Assembly (NCBI RefSeq): GCF_026151205.1
Contig: NC_087081.1
Coordinates: forward strand, 6,381,246-6,445,245
Source of the DNA: Bolinopsis microptera
Taxonomy: Eukaryota > Ctenophora > Tentaculata > Lobata > Bolinopsidae
Direction: 5' to 3'
DNA: 64,000 nucleotides
The notes below the pieces were generated by a model, which made no database searches, had not been told where the DNA came from, and was given only the letters and a program-made list of their open reading frames with translations. Shown here one piece after another: positions 12,090-38,129 of this stretch. Position numbers and translations under genes: made by a program. Position 1 is the stretch's first letter. Every line of letters begins with the position of its first letter.

Positions 12090-13370
12090 GGGCGAAGCTC
12101 CTTTGGTTGGCTAGGGAGGGGGGAAGGCGCAGCCCCCAGAAAATTTTTCAGAAATTATGTGTTTTAGACGACATTTGGCATTAAAGAAATTTGTAGGACA
12201 GTAATAATCAGACATTACAATAATACAAAATTGGGGGGCTAGGGGGGCGCAGCCCTGGCCTTCGGAAAATTTTTGAGAAATAGGGTGATTCAGACGACAT
12301 TTGGCATTAAAGAAATTTGTAGGACAGCAATAATCATACATCAGAATAATATAAAGTTGGTGGCAGGTGGGCTAGGGGAGCGAACCCCCAGGAAAATTTT
12401 TGAGAATTAGGGTGATTAAAACGGCATTTGGCATTAAAGAAATTTGGGGACAGTAATAATCAAACATCACAATAATATAAAGTTGGGGGGCCGGGGGCCG
12501 GGGGGCGCAGCCCCCCATAAAATTTTTGAGAAATAATGTGTTTTAGACGACATTTGGCATTAAAGAAATTTGTAGGACAGTAATAATCAGACATCACAAT
12601 AATACAAAGTTGGGAGGCTAGGGGGGGGCGCACCCCCCGGAAAATTTTTGAGAAATAGGGTGATTCAGACGACATTAGGCATTAAAGAAATTTGTAGGAC
12701 AGTAATAATCAGACATCACAATAATACAAAGTTGGGAGGCTAGGGGGGCGCACCCCCGGAAAGTTTTTGAGAAATAGGGTGATTCAGACGACATTAGGCA
12801 TTAAAGAAATTAGTAGGGCAGTAATAATCAGACATCACAATAATATAAAGTTGGTTGGCTAGGGAGGGGGGGCGCAGCCAATCAGAAATTTTTTGAGAAA
12901 TTATGTGTTTTAGACGACATTTGGCATTAAAGAAATTTGTAGGACAGTAATTATAATCAGACATCACAATAATACAAAGTTGGAGGGCTAGGCAGGCGCA
13001 GCCCTGGCCTTCGGAAAATTTTTGAGAAATAGGGTGTTCCAGACGACATTTGTGGGACAGCAATAATCAGACATTACAATAATACAAGGTTGGTGGGCTG
13101 GGGGGGGGCGCAGTAATAATCAGACATCACAATAATATAAAGTTGGGGTGCTGGGGGGGGGGGCGCAGCCCCCAAGAAAATTTTTAGAAATTATTTGTTT
13201 TAGACGACATTAGGCATTAAAGAAATTTGTAGGACGGCGATAATACAAAGTTGGGGGTGCAGCCCCCGGAAAATTTTTGAGAAATAGGGTGTTTCAGACG
13301 ACATTTGGCATTAGAAATTTGTAATTTCAGACATCACAATAATACAAAGTTGGGGGCTAGGGGGGAACTC
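12090..13370 (+). repeat. Satellite array, unit about 120 bp
   Basis: About ten units. Each holds GGGGGGCGCAGCCCCC, then GAAAATTTTTGAGAAATAGG, GACGACATTTGGCATTAAAG, AAATTTGTAGGACAGTAAT and ATCAGACATCACAATAAT. Some units are truncated (about 13060-13130, 13220-13290). The GC-rich dyad and the AT-rich remainder alternate along the array. Confidence 0.93.
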
Positions 13371-13559
13371 AGTACTTGTCACATTGAATGGAATAAGTAC
13401 ATATTGTATAGTGGGATTTGGGAATAATTTACGAAATGCTAAAGTCGATTGCCTGTCGTGTCGTTTAATCAAACAGTCATAACCACAGCCCACTTACCAG
13501 GCGACCATGGGGACTAGGGGGCTTATTTGGGGTTCAATTTTATTCCGGGGGTCTTCCCC

Positions 13560-16095
13560 TTGGCTACGTGTCTGCATTCTAGTTGCCAGACCCACTCTAT
13601 TAGAGTGCAGACTCAACATTTTGGTTGCCAGACCCACTATTCTAGAGTCCAGACCCACAATTCTGGTTGTCATATCTCCTATATTCTAGTTCATAGACCC
13701 CCAATTCTGGTTGACAGAGTGAAGAATTACCATTCTGGTTGCCAGATTCACTCTTCTAGAGAGGAGACCCACTCTTCTAGTAGGTATAGAGTCAAGACCC
13801 ACTATTCTAAAATGCAGACCCACCATTCTGGTTGCCAGCCCCACTCTTCTAGAGTGTAGACGCACTATTCCGATTGCCAGACCCACTATTCTTGAGTGAA
13901 GACCCACCTTTCGGGTTGCCGGACCCACTATTCTAGACTCTAGACTCCAGACGCACAATTCTGGTTGCCATATATCCTATATTCTAGTTTAGACCCCCAA
14001 TTCTGGTTGACACTTGACAGAGTGTAGACTTACCATTCTTGTTGCCAGACCCACTCTTAGCTAGAGTGAAGACCCACTATTCAAGAATTCTGACCCACCA
14101 TTCTTGTTTCCAGACCCACTACCCTAAGGTGCAGACCCACCATTCTGATTGCCAGACTCACTCATCTTCATTCCCTTGATTGCAGACCCACTATTCTGGT
14201 TGCCAGACCCACTCTTATAGATTGCAGACACACCATTCTAGTTGCCAGACCCACTCTTCTAAAGTGTAGACCCACCAGACCTATTATTCTAGAGTGAAGA
14301 CCCACCATTCGGGTTGTCCAAACCCACAATTCTGGTAGCCATATCTCCTATATTCTAGTTTATAGACCCCCAAATCTGGTTGACAGAGTGTAGACTTACC
14401 ATTCTGGTTGCCAGGCCCACTCTTCTAGAGTGAAGATCCACTATTCTAGAATGCAGACCCGCAATTCTGGTTGCCAGACCCACTATTCCAGATTGTAGAC
14501 CCACCTTTCTGGTTTCCAGACTCACCCTTCTAGAGCGAAAATCCACCATTCTGGTTGCCAGACCCACTCTTCTAGAGTGTAGACGTACCATTCTGATTGC
14601 CAGACCCACTCTTCAAGGGTGCAGACCCACATTCATGTTGCAAGACCCACTTCTAGATTTCAGACCCACTATTCTAGCTGCCAGACTCACTTATAGATTG
14701 CAGACCCACCATTCCAGCTGACAGACCCACTCTTCTCAAGTGCAGACCCACCATTCTGGTTGCCAGACCAACTTCTAGATTGCAGACCCACCATTCCAGC
14801 TGCCAGTCCCACACTTCTCAAGTGCAGATCTACCACTCTGGTTGTCAGACCCACTCTTTAAGCCTGAAGGGTGCAGACCCACCATTCATGTTGCCAGACC
14901 CACGTCTAGATTGCAGACCCACCATTCTAACTGCCAGACCCACTTCTAGATTGCAGACCCACCATTCTAGCTGCCAGACCCACTCTTCTCAAGTGCAAAC
15001 CCACCACTCTGGTTGTCAGACCCACACTTCAAGAATGCAAACCCACCATTCTGGTTGCAAGACCCACTTTTAGATCGCAGACCCACCATTCTAGCTGCCA
15101 GACCAACTCTTCTCAAGTGTAGACCCACCACCCTGGTTGTCAGACCCACTCTTCAAGGGTGCAGACCCACCACTCTGGTTGTCAGACCCACTCTTCAAGG
15201 GTGTACGTACACCCACCATTCTGGTTGCCGGACCCACTTCTAGATTGCAGACCCACCATTCCAGCTGCCAGACCCACTCTTCTCAAGTCCAGACCCACCA
15301 CTCGGGTTGTCAGACCCACTCTTCAAGGGTGTACGTACACCCACCATTCTGGTTGCCAGACCAACTTCTAGATTGCAGACCCACCATTCCAGCTGCCAGA
15401 CCCACTCTTCTCAAGTCCAGACCCACCACTCTGGTTGTCAGACCCACTCTTAAAGGGTGCAGACTCACCATTTAGCGGCCAGACCCACGCTTCTCAAGTG
15501 CAGACCCACCACTCTGGTTGCCGGACCCACTCTTCTAGAGTGAAGACTCATTATTCTCGAATGTAGATCCACAATTCTGTTGCTAGACCAACTTCTAGAT
15601 TGCAGACCCACCATTCCAGCCGCCAGACCCACTCTTCTCAAGTGCAGACCCACCATTCTGGTTGTCAGACCCACTCTTCTAGAGTGAAGACTCATTATTC
15701 TCGAATGCAGATCCACAATTCTGGTTGCTAGACCAACTTCTAGATTGCAGACCCACCATTCCAGCCGCAAGAACCACTCTTCTCAAGTGCAGACCCACCA
15801 TTCTGGTTGTCAGACCCACTCTTCAAGGGTGTAGACCCACAATTCTGGTTAACAGACCCACTTCTAGATTGCATACCCACCATTCTAGCTGCCAGACCCA
15901 CTATTCTCAAGTGCACACCCACCACTCTGGTTGTCAGACCACTCTTAAAGGGTACAGACCCATCATTCTGGTTGCCAGACCCACTTCTAGATTGCAGACC
16001 CACCATTCTGGTTGCCAGACCCACTTCTAGATTGCAGACCCACCATTCTAGCGGCCAGACCCACTCTTCTCAAGTGCAGACCCACCACTCTAGGC
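13560..16095 (+). repeat. Minisatellite array, unit about 42 bp
   Basis: About 60 diverged units made of two similar 21-bp halves: CAGACCCACCATTCTGGTTGC and CAGACCCACTCTTCTAGAGT-like. Subfamilies change along the array; after about 14640 a TTCTAGATTG/TTCTCAAGTG pair dominates. CAGACCCA also occurs once in the left terminus of the host element (about 11888), a possible seed. Confidence 0.93.
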
Positions 16096-16307
16096 AACAG
16101 GGGTGAATAATATCAACAAATAAAGATTGTTTAATTTTTGCAAAAAATTTCTCGTCATGTGACAACCCTTCCCAACCCCCCTCAACCCCCTACCCCTCCC
16201 CCCTAAAAAACTCATCGGATTTTTGCTTCCCGCGAACATGATTTTTTCTGAAAATTTTTGTCAAGCCAGATCTGTAAATCTATCAAATATGTAAAAAAAA
16301 AACCTTA

Positions 16308-17920
16308 ACGAGGACTAAGGACGAGGACTATATACTAGGAGGATAATAACAGAATAACGAGGGCTAAAGAAGAGGACTGATTAGGAGGAGAAGGAAGAGG
16401 AAAAGGAGGAGGAGAAGGAGGAGGACTGAGGAGGAGGAGGATAAGGAGGAGAAGGGGAGAATGAGGAGGAGGAGGAGGAGGAGAAGGCCTGTTGAGGAGG
16501 AGGAGGAGGATGATGAGGAGGAGGACTGAAGAGGACTGAGGAGGAAGACTGAGGAGGACGAGGACGAGGACTAAGGACGAGGAGGAGGAGAAGGACTGAT
16601 TAGGAGAAGAAGAAAGCGGAGAAGGAGGAGGAGGATGAGGCAAGGATGAGGAGAAGGAGGAGAATGAGGAGGAGGACTGGGGGAGAACTGAGGAGGAAGA
16701 GGATAAGGAGGAGGAGGACTAAGGATGAGGATGAGGACGAGGACGATTATGAGGAGGACAGAGGATGAGGACTGATGAGGAGGAGAAGGAGGAGGACGAG
16801 GATGAGGACGAGGACTAAGGAAGAGGACTAGGAGGATGATAACGAGGGCTAAAGAAGAGGACTGATTAGGAGGAGAAGGAAGAGGAAAAGGAGGAGGAGA
16901 AGGAGGAGGACTGAGGAGGAGGAGGACTGAGGAGGAGGAGGATAAGGAGGAGAATGAGGAGGAGGAGGAGGAGGAGGATAAGGAGAAGATTGAGGAGGAG
17001 GAGGATGACTCAGGAGGAGGACTCAGAAGGTGGAGGAGGACTCAGGAGGACTCAGGAGGAGGACTGAAGAGGAGGAGGAGGACTGATGAGGAGGAGGAGG
17101 AAGACTCAGGAGGAGGAAGAGGAGGAGGACGAGGACTAAGGACGAGGACGACTAGTGTAGGACTGAGGATGAGGACTGATGAGAAGAAGGAGGAGGAGGA
17201 CTGATGAGGAGGAGGAGACTGAGGAGGAGGAGGAGGAGTGAGGACTGTTGAGGAGGAGGAGGAGGATGATGAGGAGGAGGACTGAGGAGGACTGAGGAGG
17301 AAGACTGAGGAGGACGAGGACGAGGACTAAGGACGAGGAGGAGGAGAAGGACTGATTAGGAGAAGAAGAAAGCGGAGAAGGAGGAGGGGGATGAGGCTAG
17401 GAGGAGGAGAAGGAGGAGAATGAGGAGGAGGACTAGGGGAGGACTGAGGAGGAGGATAAGGAGTAGGAGGACTAAGGATGAGGATGAGGACGAGGACGAT
17501 TATGAGGAGGACAGAGGATGAGGACTGATGAGGAGGAGAAGGAGGAGGATGAGGAGGAGGAGGACTGGGGAGGACTGAGGAGGAAGAGGAGGATGACTGA
17601 GGAGGAGGATGAGGAGGAGGACTCAGGAGGTGGAGGAGGATGAGGAGGAGGACTCAGGAGGAGGAGGACGACTATGAGGAGGACTCAGTAGGACTGATTG
17701 GGAGGAGAAGGAGGAGGAGGATGAGGGGGAGAAATGAGGAGGAGGAGGAGGAGAAGGAGAAGGAGGAGGACTGGGAGTAGGACTAGGAGTAGGACTGAGG
17801 AGGAGGAGGGGACTGAGGAGCAGGGTGAGGAGGACTGAGGAGAAGGACGAGGACGAGGACGAGGAGTCAGGAAGAGGACTGATGAGAAGGAGGAGGAAGA
17901 CTAGGGAGGAGGAGGAGGAC
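16308..17920 (+). repeat. GGA-rich purine array, right part
   Basis: This continues the 11160-11861 array. It includes a longer-period internal duplication: a block at about 16360-16800 with the string AGAAGAAGAAAGCGGAGAAG recurs at about 16860-17560. The + strand is nearly pure purine, which could favour triplex structure or replication stalling. Confidence 0.92.
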
Positions 17921-18186
17921 ATGTAAATGTTTTGTCTGTTTTTGTCTGTTTTTGTCCGTTTTTGTTCGCCCTACTTTTTGTCCGTTTTGAAAATATAGGG
18001 TACCGAACGGACACAACGTACATGATCCCCCAGCCAAGCATGTGTTACGATACAAATGTACTTGACTATACATTTAAGGTGCAGTGTACTAGAGATATTA
18101 TGGTATGTTTAAAGACCGGACCACAAAATATAACCCGGTACTAGTGTTGTACTAATACATAATAACAATTAGTAACAGGGATAAAA

Positions 18187-18522
18187 TTAATGAGCAGAAA
18201 CAATCGATCTCACGCCAAAAGGCCAAAGCACTCGGGTCTGGGAGTACATGACAACTCCAACTGCAGTAGAAAAACACATAAAACATACTATTGGAATGTC
18301 CAATTGGATCGTTTTCTCATAACAATATAGCATATGTAGGGGTTCTGGTTGAATTATATCACTTCTGAGAGGTTTTAGAGATCGATTCTGTAAATTTCTC
18401 AATTTTCCGATTTTTCCGATTCCGATTTTGGCCTCATCAACCCTCATATCGGACATCGGGTTGGACCCCCCCCCCCCCCCCCCCCCCCCCCCCAACCTTT
18501 TAGGAAACCACCGCTGCATATT
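18187..18522 (-). mobile_element. Second copy of the poly-G/hairpin repeat family
   Basis: Read on the minus strand: GTTTCCTAAAAGGTTGG, a poly-G tract of about 28, GTCCAACCCGATG, then GAGGGTTGATGAGGCC. The same order is seen at 10.3-10.6 kb, except that the last block is inverted there. An open frame crosses it, but the poly-G tract and lack of family resemblance argue against a gene. Confidence 0.55.
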
Positions 18523-18577
18523 ATAAGTGTCCTATACCCATGTTTTTTATATCTGTATTAATATACTGTCTTATTAG

Positions 18578-18680
18578 TGGCATACTTATGTCATTTTATG
18601 GTATATAAAGCTACCAACTACTGCATAACTTATGCAGTAGTTGGTAGCTTTATATACCATAAAATGACATAAGTATGCCA
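18578..18680. repeat. 103-bp perfect palindrome
   Basis: Two 51-base arms match exactly around a single central base at about 18629. The left arm starts TGGCATACTTATGTC and the right arm ends GACATAAGTATGCCA; the centre is CTGCATAACTTATGCAG. I found no mismatch. Confidence 0.95.
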
Positions 18681-18689
18681 TAAGTATTT

Positions 18690-19735
18690 TTGTGACCATT
18701 ACAGCATCACATAAATATAGTATTATAATACATATACTACAGTAAATGTTGCACTGGCAATTGGCATGAATGAAATTGGTGACGTTTCCGGCCGGCTATA
18801 TTCCTGTGACAAACACCAAACATGGAACCAAGAAGAAATTTTGCTCGAAATTTGACCAATTTACCGGAAAACATATGTAGAAATAGCAATCTGCGGAGTT
18901 ATTGCATTATTAGTAAATTTTCCCCCTTTGAACAAATATCATTTTATCTACTCATTATTCATGACGAAACTCTTGACGGTTTGGCACAGTCGAACAATAC
19001 AATTCTGACGAGAAGTGTTAATTCAATGAAAGTTGTCAATAGCAATAGATATTGGCAGTCGCAGACTGTATACGTACTGATATCATCTATATATTGTTGG
19101 CCACCTCCCACAATCACACTCAATACTCATACGGATTCGTACCATTGTACAGTATGAATGGTATACTGTCTTGTGTAATATCTCATGGCTACAGCGAGCC
19201 TACACCAATCATATAACTATCATATAGTTTATAACTGTAGCCTATATATATAGGGTCTATCTAATGATTTAGCCATTGATTGCGACCATCATAAACCTTT
19301 CAACTGGTATTGGTAAGCGGAAAACTATAACATTCGGATGAAAACTTACAGTTTTAAAAAGTAATGATCTTATAATTCAAGAAGAATAAAAGCCATAAAA
19401 CAGTCGTGTTTCATCTATAACATTTTTGCTATTTACTAATGCTGGGCCACTATATAATTGCCACCCAACATTCAGTCTGTAAACCACACATTGAACAAAA
19501 CAGTCTAGCCAGCAAAACGATAAGAACTAACACGGAGAAATGACACCCGGGCAATTAGGATACGAGATAAAACCGCGGATAAAGAAATTATAAAACTGAT
19601 ACAGGTCACTCGAGAGGACGGCAGAGCTGAAACGTAACACCGAGTTTAGAAAGAGCAAATGTACAGCCCTGCTTATTACCTTGTGTACAATGTGATAATG
19701 TATATACCATGTTGTAGAAGATGTGTCTCATGTGT
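18690..19735. other. Intergenic, no supported gene
   Basis: A 111-codon open frame starts at 18822 with ATG, but it has no recognisable motif and no partner exons. The rest is AT-rich and unremarkable. Confidence 0.4.
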
Positions 19736-19740
19736 TATGT

Positions 19741-19971
19741 CACGTGAGGAACACGTGGGCGTCACGCGCGGTGGCACGTGCAGCGGATATCATAACAAAA
19801 CAGCACGCTGTATTGGGCACGTGATCGTTTAGTTACACTTTATACTGTCATGTGTGATGTTGCTACATGAAGAGCGGTGCAGCATGATGAGGTTTTGTTA
19901 TTGCCAAGGTGGTCACGTGGTACACTTTTTGTCACGTGATTGTTATTGTCTACATAGTTAATGTCACGTGA
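19741..19971. promoter_or_regulatory. Cluster of seven CACGTG E-boxes
   Basis: CACGTG occurs at about 19741, 19752, 19775, 19818, 19914, 19933 and 19965, several as TCACGTGA. bHLH and bHLH-Zip factors (Myc/Max, MITF/TFE, USF, clock proteins) bind this site. It lies 1.5 kb past the stop of the phosphatase gene, so the target is unknown. Regulatory function is inference from density only. Confidence 0.4.
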
Positions 19972-19974
19972 TTA

Positions 19975-21449
19975 GTCTTCTGACTAAAATGTTGTGACCA
20001 TGACTGGTATAATTGTAAACACTGCATGTCTACCGCTGCTACTTCCTGCAAGCTAGGGGCGAACTAATAATAATATCGGCTGATGGTTACAGTGGTGATA
20101 TACAGGAGCACACATTTGTAACAATACCCATTTGCATTTCGACCAGGAACTGTAATTTTTGTCATATTTTTACACTAGTCTAAACATATAAGTATTATTG
20201 CATCGATTTCAGATTTGGTTTTTGTCCATTGTACAAATCTGTATGTTGATATATGATTAATTTCATTTTCATAGACTAAGTAAAACACGGTATATTTGTA
20301 ATCTGTCAGAAAATAGACAACTTTTAAATATTTATTTGAATCATACATGTAATTTGTAAATCAGTATTTCCAACTATGTAGTAGAAATGGTTAAGGTGAA
20401 GAAACCCGTACTACACATTTAACTTCCACAAAAAGATGCAGTGTCCGCAACACTAATACAACTAAAATATGTAATCGAGAAATAGCTTAAATTATTTTAT
20501 ACAGGCTTTATACATGAAATGATGTGTTGCCAACTTGAGTAACGAGTATATTAATTTAATGACGAGGTCAATGATATGAAAATTACAATTTATAGATTCA
20601 TAGGACACAGTACAATTTGAAGGATAAATCATTCATGCAGAAACATTATTCGTCCATCCGACCAAAAAAGCCAATCCAATAAAAATTGCTGAACCTAAAG
20701 AAACACCGCCGAGATATCAGATTAACAGTGCCCATTATGATATGACATGCAATATGGGATTTTCTCACAAATAAATTAGCAAATACATAATAAGACAAGC
20801 CGCCGCTGCCCAGAACTTCGCGTTTTGCTCTCTGTTATATTCAGATTTTGATCAAATTCCAACCGAATATTGTTGAGTAGTCTACGCATCTAGATGTCTG
20901 ATAATCCATTAATATGATCTAGGATATTCTAGTCGTGCAATTCGGAAACAAGTCCTGGGTTTGTAGCACTTTCCCGATTGAGATTTTGTCAGAATTGCGT
21001 TTCCTTGCTTTTTAAAACTTCAGTCGAGAATGTCATAATAATCATTATAATGGTTCAGTATCAAAAAATCATTCCAATTCCATAAAGATCAGATTTGCAA
21101 GTTAGCCGGCAATACCTGATCTTTCGACGATAAAAAGTGAAATTTGGAGAAGGTTGATGAATCTAAGAAGATCGTTCTGGACAGCCCTAACTGAATGATA
21201 GATCCTCACTGAAAATGTAAGGAGAAGTGACTGAACTATGACACGCATAATATATGTACAAAACATCAACAATTTACAAGCTATGTAAAGCATATAACCA
21301 TAATAAGTTAACCAACTTATGAATCAATCAATTAAGTACTTAATTAATTGATCAAATGTTTGATTAAATACAGCTCAATTTCAAAGACACCCTCGGTCCA
21401 ATCTGATCAAATATTTCCCATACACTTGCACTGCACCGTTCACTATTGT
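19975..21449. other. 3' flank of the PPM phosphatase gene
   Basis: AT-rich sequence after (on the minus strand) the stop at 21450. It should hold the 3' untranslated region. No further exon or structured repeat is visible. Confidence 0.45.
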
Positions 21450-35785
<14,336 letters not shown>

Positions 35786-35794
35786 GGTCACTAG

Positions 35795-35893
35795 GGGAGT
35801 TACTACTAGAGTTACTGTGGTTACTAGCCAAGTTACTGTGGTTACTAATAAAGTAACTGTGGTTACTACTAGAGTTACTGTGGTTACTGAGCA
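35795..35893 (-). repeat. 30-bp repeats just upstream of the phosphatase ATG
   Basis: About three units of GTTACTGTGGTTACTA-like sequence directly 5' (minus strand) of the start codon. The in-frame sequence stays open for about 50 codons upstream (VTTVTL repeats), but without an in-frame ATG that I can see. Translation should therefore begin at 35785. Confidence 0.7.
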
Positions 35894-35999
35894 GGGGGTG
35901 GTTTGGAGTGTGACTGAGCTGCTGCAGAAGGGCAACTTTCTTTCTCATCTTCTGTACCTCATCCTACGGCAGATAATTGGTTTAATTGGAAGACAATTG

Positions 36000-37055
36000 A
36001 TTTATAGTTGGTGTAAATAATCAATTGTAACATATGGTTACAAGCTTCATCTTGATGATTGGAAGTTTGTGTGATAGTTTATTATTTAAATTACGAACAA
36101 AAGCATATCTGTAATTTGTGGTCGCGTGGAAAGACTGTACTGTAATTTACCGATAGGCGGCACGTAGGCGGCACATACGTTGTTCATTGTACAGTCGTGT
36201 TGAAACTTAAAAGTATTACAACTTTCAACACTATTGTATGATATTATATTAAATTAGTCGTTAAGCTAACAAAGGAAGAACATCATTTAACGGTTTAGCT
36301 ATTATATAATATCAATACTATCTATTGCTCTTTAAATAATATAAGGTGACAATTAGGGATAATCAAAGCAATTTAGATCAATAATTTCAACACCCTAGTA
36401 ATTGACAACTGTTTACCAATTGGCCAATTAGCTAATTGAAAATTAAGAGTGTCAAATAAAATTTCTTTTCTAGTACAGCTTTATTCTAGTCCTTGAGGGA
36501 AGTCAATAACTAGACAATGATACCAATAAACTGTAGTCAAACGCTTTAAAATACGGGAATAAAAACATTCGCTCGAGCAAATTATACAGTATGTATCCAC
36601 ACAAAACTACAACTCCATCGTCAATCAAACAAAATTGATTTTGAAATCACAATATCATTTAACACTTAATAAAAAATTGGGGAAATCATAACAATTCTTC
36701 AAGGGTATTAACATTTTATTTTTTTACCCACTTTTCTGATCCTGATCAGAAATATCATAAAATGTTATAATAATGTTGAAAATAATAGCGAAGAAAAACT
36801 CAAGCCAAGCTAAAGAAAAATGTCTTTATACGTAATTACTAACAAATTATTGACAAATCACAACAATCACAACTTAACAGACGCGGACGTGAAATATGAA
36901 TCGTGAAACTTAACTCAAATCAAAATTGCTTACTTGCAGGAAACGAAACGCTAACATAAACTATACTCTTTATATATTCATTTCTAAAGTAATTTTCAGG
37001 TCTCCTTCCCTAGCTCAGGTTGCCACTGGTTTGCTACCATATTACCAGCAGGTTA
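36000..37055. other. 5' flank of the PPM phosphatase gene
   Basis: AT-rich sequence. The promoter should lie in the first few hundred bases above 35900, but no clear core elements are visible. No exons seen. Confidence 0.45.
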
Positions 37056-38126
37056 CTTCACCAAACATTCCCAACATACTACATATAATCAACATGTTGC
37101 CTGAATCCCGGTATTTCACTTACGTAATTACTTCACCAAACATTCCCAACATACTATAATGAACATGTTGCCTGAATCCCGGTATTTTACTTACGTAATT
37201 ACTTCACCAAACATTCCCAACATACTATAATGAACATGTTGCCTGAATCCCGGTATTTTACTTACGTAATTACTTCACCAAACATTTCCAACATACTATA
37301 ATGAACATGTTGCCTGAATCCCGGTATTTTACTTACGTAATTACTTCACCAAACATTCCCAACATACTATAATGAACATGTTGCCTGAATCCCGGTATTT
37401 TACTTACGTAATTACTTCACCAAACATTCCCAACATACTATAATGAACATGTTGCCTGAATCCCGGTATTTTACTTACGTAATTACTTCACCAAACATTC
37501 CCAACATACTATAATCAACATGTTGCCTGAATCCCGGTATTTTACTTACGTAATTACTTCACCAAACATTCCCAACATACTATAATGAACATGTTGCCTG
37601 AATCCCGGTATTATACTTACGTAATTACTTCACCAAACATTCCCAACATACTATAATGAACATGTTGCCTGAATCCCGGTATTTTACTTACGTAATTACT
37701 TCACCAAACATTCCCAACATACTACAATGATCATGTTGCTTGAATCCCGGTATTTTACTTACGTAATTACTTCACCAAACATTCCCAACATACTACAATG
37801 AACATGTTGCCTGAATCCCAGTATTTTACTTACGTAATTACTTCACCAAACATTCCCAACATAATATAATGATCATGTTGCCTGAATCCCGGTATTTTAC
37901 TTACGTAATTACTTCACCAAACATTCCCAACATACTACAATGAACATGTTGCCTGAATCCCGGTATTTTACTTACGTAATTACTTCACCAAACATTCCCA
38001 ACATACTATAATGATCATGTTGCCTGAATCCCGGTATTTTACTTCCGTAATTACTTCACCAAACATTCCCAACATACTACAAATGAACATGTTGCCTGAA
38101 TCCCGGTATTTCACTTACGTAATTGT
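37056..38126 (+). repeat. 71-bp tandem array, about 15 copies
   Basis: A very uniform unit: AACATGTTGCCTGAATCCCG, GTATTTTACTTACGTAATTA, CTTCACCAAACATTCCCAAC, ATACTATAATG. Units differ by a few bases (ATGATC for ATGAAC; CTACAATG). Low divergence suggests recent amplification. The palindrome TTACGTAA occurs once per unit. Confidence 0.96.
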
Positions 38127-38129
38127 GGC

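Larger units (their letters stand above)
11862..16307. mobile_element. 4.4-kb TIR element filled with two satellite arrays
   Basis: Both ends carry the same 18-base inverted terminus, TAAGGTTTTTTTTTTACA (left 11862-11879, right complement ending 16307). Weaker matching continues inward around AGATCTG. ACGAGGAC flanks it on both sides (11854-11861 and 16308-16315) as a possible 8-bp target duplication. That motif is common in the surrounding purine array, so the duplication is weak evidence alone. Inside are about 200 bases of unique left end, a 120-bp-unit array, about 180 bases, a 42-bp-unit array and a unique right end. No transposase frame is present, so it would be non-autonomous. Confidence 0.68.

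Noticed and set aside
12111-13063. Repeated minus-strand frames (CRLKHIISQKFS-like)
   Set aside because: They follow the 120-bp satellite period and shift frame between units, so they are not a conserved protein repeat.
13527-16106. Frames with THHSSCQTHS repeats
   Set aside because: They appear because the 42-bp unit is divisible by three. Units with indels break them and both strands are equally open.
16335-17922. Pro/Ser/Leu-rich minus-strand proteins
   Set aside because: Product of the GGA purine array, with no start context, no exon structure and frames that change with repeat slippage.
18822-19157. A 111-codon ORF starting MEPRRN
   Set aside because: No domain, no conserved pattern and no neighbouring exon with matching phase. 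Kept only as a note in the intergenic entry.
37056-38126. CRISPR-like regular array
   Set aside because: The whole 71-bp unit repeats with no unique spacers, the setting is an animal genome, and no cas genes exist. It is a tandem minisatellite.
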